The notes below the pieces were generated by a model that saw only the letters and a list, made by a program, of their open reading frames with translations, ran no database searches and had not been told where the DNA came from. This document shows, piece after piece, positions 62,760-64,000 of a DNA stretch of 64,000 nt. Source of the DNA: Pseudomonas sp. A-RE-19 (GTDB taxonomy: Bacteria; Pseudomonadota; Gammaproteobacteria; Pseudomonadales; Pseudomonadaceae). Location of the stretch: contig NZ_JAHBDQ010000010.1 of assembly GCF_019956555.1 (NCBI RefSeq), positions 62,001 through 126,000 on the forward strand. The letters are read 5' to 3'. Numbering within the stretch: the first letter of the stretch is position 1; every line of letters starts with the position of its first letter. A program made the translations under genes and the position numbers.

Positions 62760-63860
62760 ATGTCCAACAGCTTCCTGAACCCGGTAACCACCCAGACCTG
62801 GGCCAATGGTCGACACATAGTCCGTTGCGTCAAAGTCATCCAGGAAACCTGGGATGTGCGCACCTTCTGCTTTATGGCCGACCAGCCGATCCTGTTCTTC
62901 TTCAAGCCCGGGCAGTTCGTCACCCTGGAGCTGGAAATCGACGGCGTGCCGATCATGCGCTCCTACACCATTTCCAGTTCGCCGTCGGTGCCGTACAGCT
63001 TTTCGGTGACCATCAAGCGCGTGCCGGGGGGCAAGGTCTCCAACTGGCTGCACGACACTCTACATGAAGGCCAGGAGCTGGCGGTGCACGGGCCGGTCGG
63101 GCTGTTCAACGCCATGGACTTCACCGCGCCGAAAGTGCTCTACCTCAGCGGCGGTGTCGGCATCACCCCGGTCATGTCCATGGCACGCTGGTTCTACGAC
63201 ACCAACGGCAACGTCGACATGGTGTTTATCCACAGCGCCCGTTCGCCCAAAGACATCATTTATCACCGCGAGCTGGAACACATGGCGTCGCGGATCGACA
63301 ACTTCAGCCTGCACCTGATCTGCGAGAAGCATGGCCTGGGCGAGCCGTGGGCCGGTTATCGCGGTTACCTGAACCACAAGATGCTCGAACTGATGGCGCC
63401 GGACTTCCTTGAGCGTGAAGTCTTCTGCTGCGGCCCGACCCCGTACATGAACGCGGTCAAGCGCATGCTCGAGACGGCGGGTTTCGACATGTCGCGTTAT
63501 CACGAGGAATCCTTCGGCGCGACGCCGCCGGAAGCCCGTGCCGATGCGGTGGAGCAAGCCGAAATCGCAGCGGACGCACCGGAAGTCGATGCAGCGGATC
63601 TGCATCAAGTGGAATTCACCGCCTCCGGCAAAAGCATTCGCGTGGCACCGGGTGAAACTGTGCATGCGGCGGCAGCCAAGCTTGGCCTGCTGATTCCGAA
63701 AGCTTGCGGGATGGGGATCTGCGGGACGTGCAAGGTGATGAAGCTGGGGGGCGAGGTCGAAATGGACCACAACGGCGGGATTACCGAGGAAGACGAAGCC
63801 GAGGGTTACATCCTGTCGTGCTGCAGTGTGCCGAAGGGGGATGTACGGATTGAGTTTTGA
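62760..63860 (+). CDS. gbcB: Glycine betaine monooxygenase reductase GbcB
   Basis: 366 residues from the ATG at 62760 (MSNSFLNPVTTQTWANGRHI). An N-terminal ferredoxin-reductase domain has the FAD motif MRSYTISSSPS and the NAD motif YLSGGVGITPVMSMA. The C-terminal plant-type [2Fe-2S] domain has CGMGICGTCK and a later CCS. It takes electrons from NADH to GbcA. Confidence 0.95.
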   Translation: MSNSFLNPVTTQTWANGRHIVRCVKVIQETWDVRTFCFMADQPILFFFKPGQFVTLELEIDGVPIMRSYTISSSPSVPYSFSVTIKRVPGGKVSNWLHDTLHEGQELAVHGPVGLFNAMDFTAPKVLYLSGGVGITPVMSMARWFYDTNGNVDMVFIHSARSPKDIIYHRELEHMASRIDNFSLHLICEKHGLGEPWAGYRGYLNHKMLELMAPDFLEREVFCCGPTPYMNAVKRMLETAGFDMSRYHEESFGATPPEARADAVEQAEIAADAPEVDAADLHQVEFTASGKSIRVAPGETVHAAAAKLGLLIPKACGMGICGTCKVMKLGGEVEMDHNGGITEEDEAEGYILSCCSVPKGDVRIEF

Positions 63861-63876
63861 GAGACATGTGAAATAG

Positions 63877-63900
63877 CCGATCTGCCGCGTGGGAGATCGG
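63877..63900 (+). terminator. Hairpin after gbcB
   Basis: CCGATCT and AGATCGG pair across a 10-base loop, 17 bases after the stop codon. Only a weak T tract follows. Confidence 0.5.
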
Positions 63901-63947
63901 TTGATGTATGGTTATTTCAGGCTAACGCCGAAAAAAAGAGATACCTG

Positions 63948-64000
63948 ATGCAGGAAAACTCCTGTGATAAAACTGTAAAAGCAGATCTTTCTATACAGGC
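63948..64000 (+). CDS. Start of an AT-rich reading frame, cut by the window edge
   Basis: ATG at 63948 with AAAAAAAGAG upstream opens a frame (MQENSCDKTVKADLSIQA) that continues to the end of the window. Its A+T content is clearly higher than the neighbouring genes. Too short to identify. Confidence 0.35.
   Translation, partial: MQENSCDKTVKADLSIQ

Overview
The window is a piece of a fluorescent Pseudomonas-type chromosome: GC-rich, densely coded, with many intergenic REP-like inverted repeats. Gene order matches what I recall of the P. aeruginosa PA5372-PA5411 neighbourhood (betABI-betT, cbcVWX-sdaB-gbdR, cdh genes, dgc genes, gbcAB), preceded by the metK-tkt-epd-pgk-fba block. This assignment rests on protein motifs and gene order read by eye; no database search was made.

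Layout. (1) 1-7.9 kb: the start of metK and an ArsR-type regulator fused to a methyltransferase (SahR-like) are transcribed leftward from a perfect 30-bp palindrome. Rightward lie tkt, epd, pgk, two small lipoproteins (the second MliC-like) and class II fba. (2) 8-23.4 kb: mixed core genes, namely a PL7 alginate lyase, a REC-PAS-GGDEF-EAL protein, a YgjP-like metalloprotein, a winged-helix protein, an ElaA-type acetyltransferase, a periplasmic binding protein, a YccS-type transporter, a HI0933-type flavoprotein, DbpA, a DHA2 MFS transporter and a TldD/TldE-like pair. (3) 23.6-36.6 kb: choline uptake and oxidation (betA, betB, betI, betT), the quaternary-amine ABC transporter (cbcV, cbcW, cbcX), L-serine dehydratase and the glycine-betaine regulator GbdR. 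(4) 36.7-43.4 kb: gamma-butyrobetaine and carnitine catabolism (a butyrobetaine hydroxylase-like gene, cdhB, cdhA, cdhC, caiX) with the divergent regulator cdhR. (5) 43.5-44.6 kb: three small genes. (6) 44.8-52.6 kb: the dimethylglycine operon (an M19 dipeptidase-like gene, a DUF5943 gene, dgcA, dgcB and an ETF pair). (7) 53.3-54.3 kb: a 1-kb non-coding stretch with four direct-repeat units, each holding a convergent pair of DnaA-box-like sequences. (8) 54.3-61.1 kb: an unusual three-gene cluster: a GMC oxidoreductase/alpha-beta hydrolase fusion, a membrane di-haem RoxA/MauG-like cytochrome and a calcineurin-like phosphoesterase. (9) 61.2-63.9 kb: gbcA and gbcB, the glycine betaine demethylating oxygenase and its reductase, then the start of an AT-rich reading frame.

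Working together, regions 3, 4, 6 and 9 form one path: carnitine or choline to glycine betaine, then dimethylglycine (GbcAB), sarcosine (DgcAB with the ETF), and on through glycine and serine to pyruvate (SdaB). Three regulators (BetI, GbdR, CdhR) are encoded alongside. The points most worth a second look are the DnaA-box array, the three-gene oxidoreductase cluster, a structured terminator-containing leader before betT, a likely unannotated small RNA near 37.2 kb, a perfect 21-bp-period direct repeat between caiX and cdhR, and two dgc-operon proteins that lack expected metal ligands.
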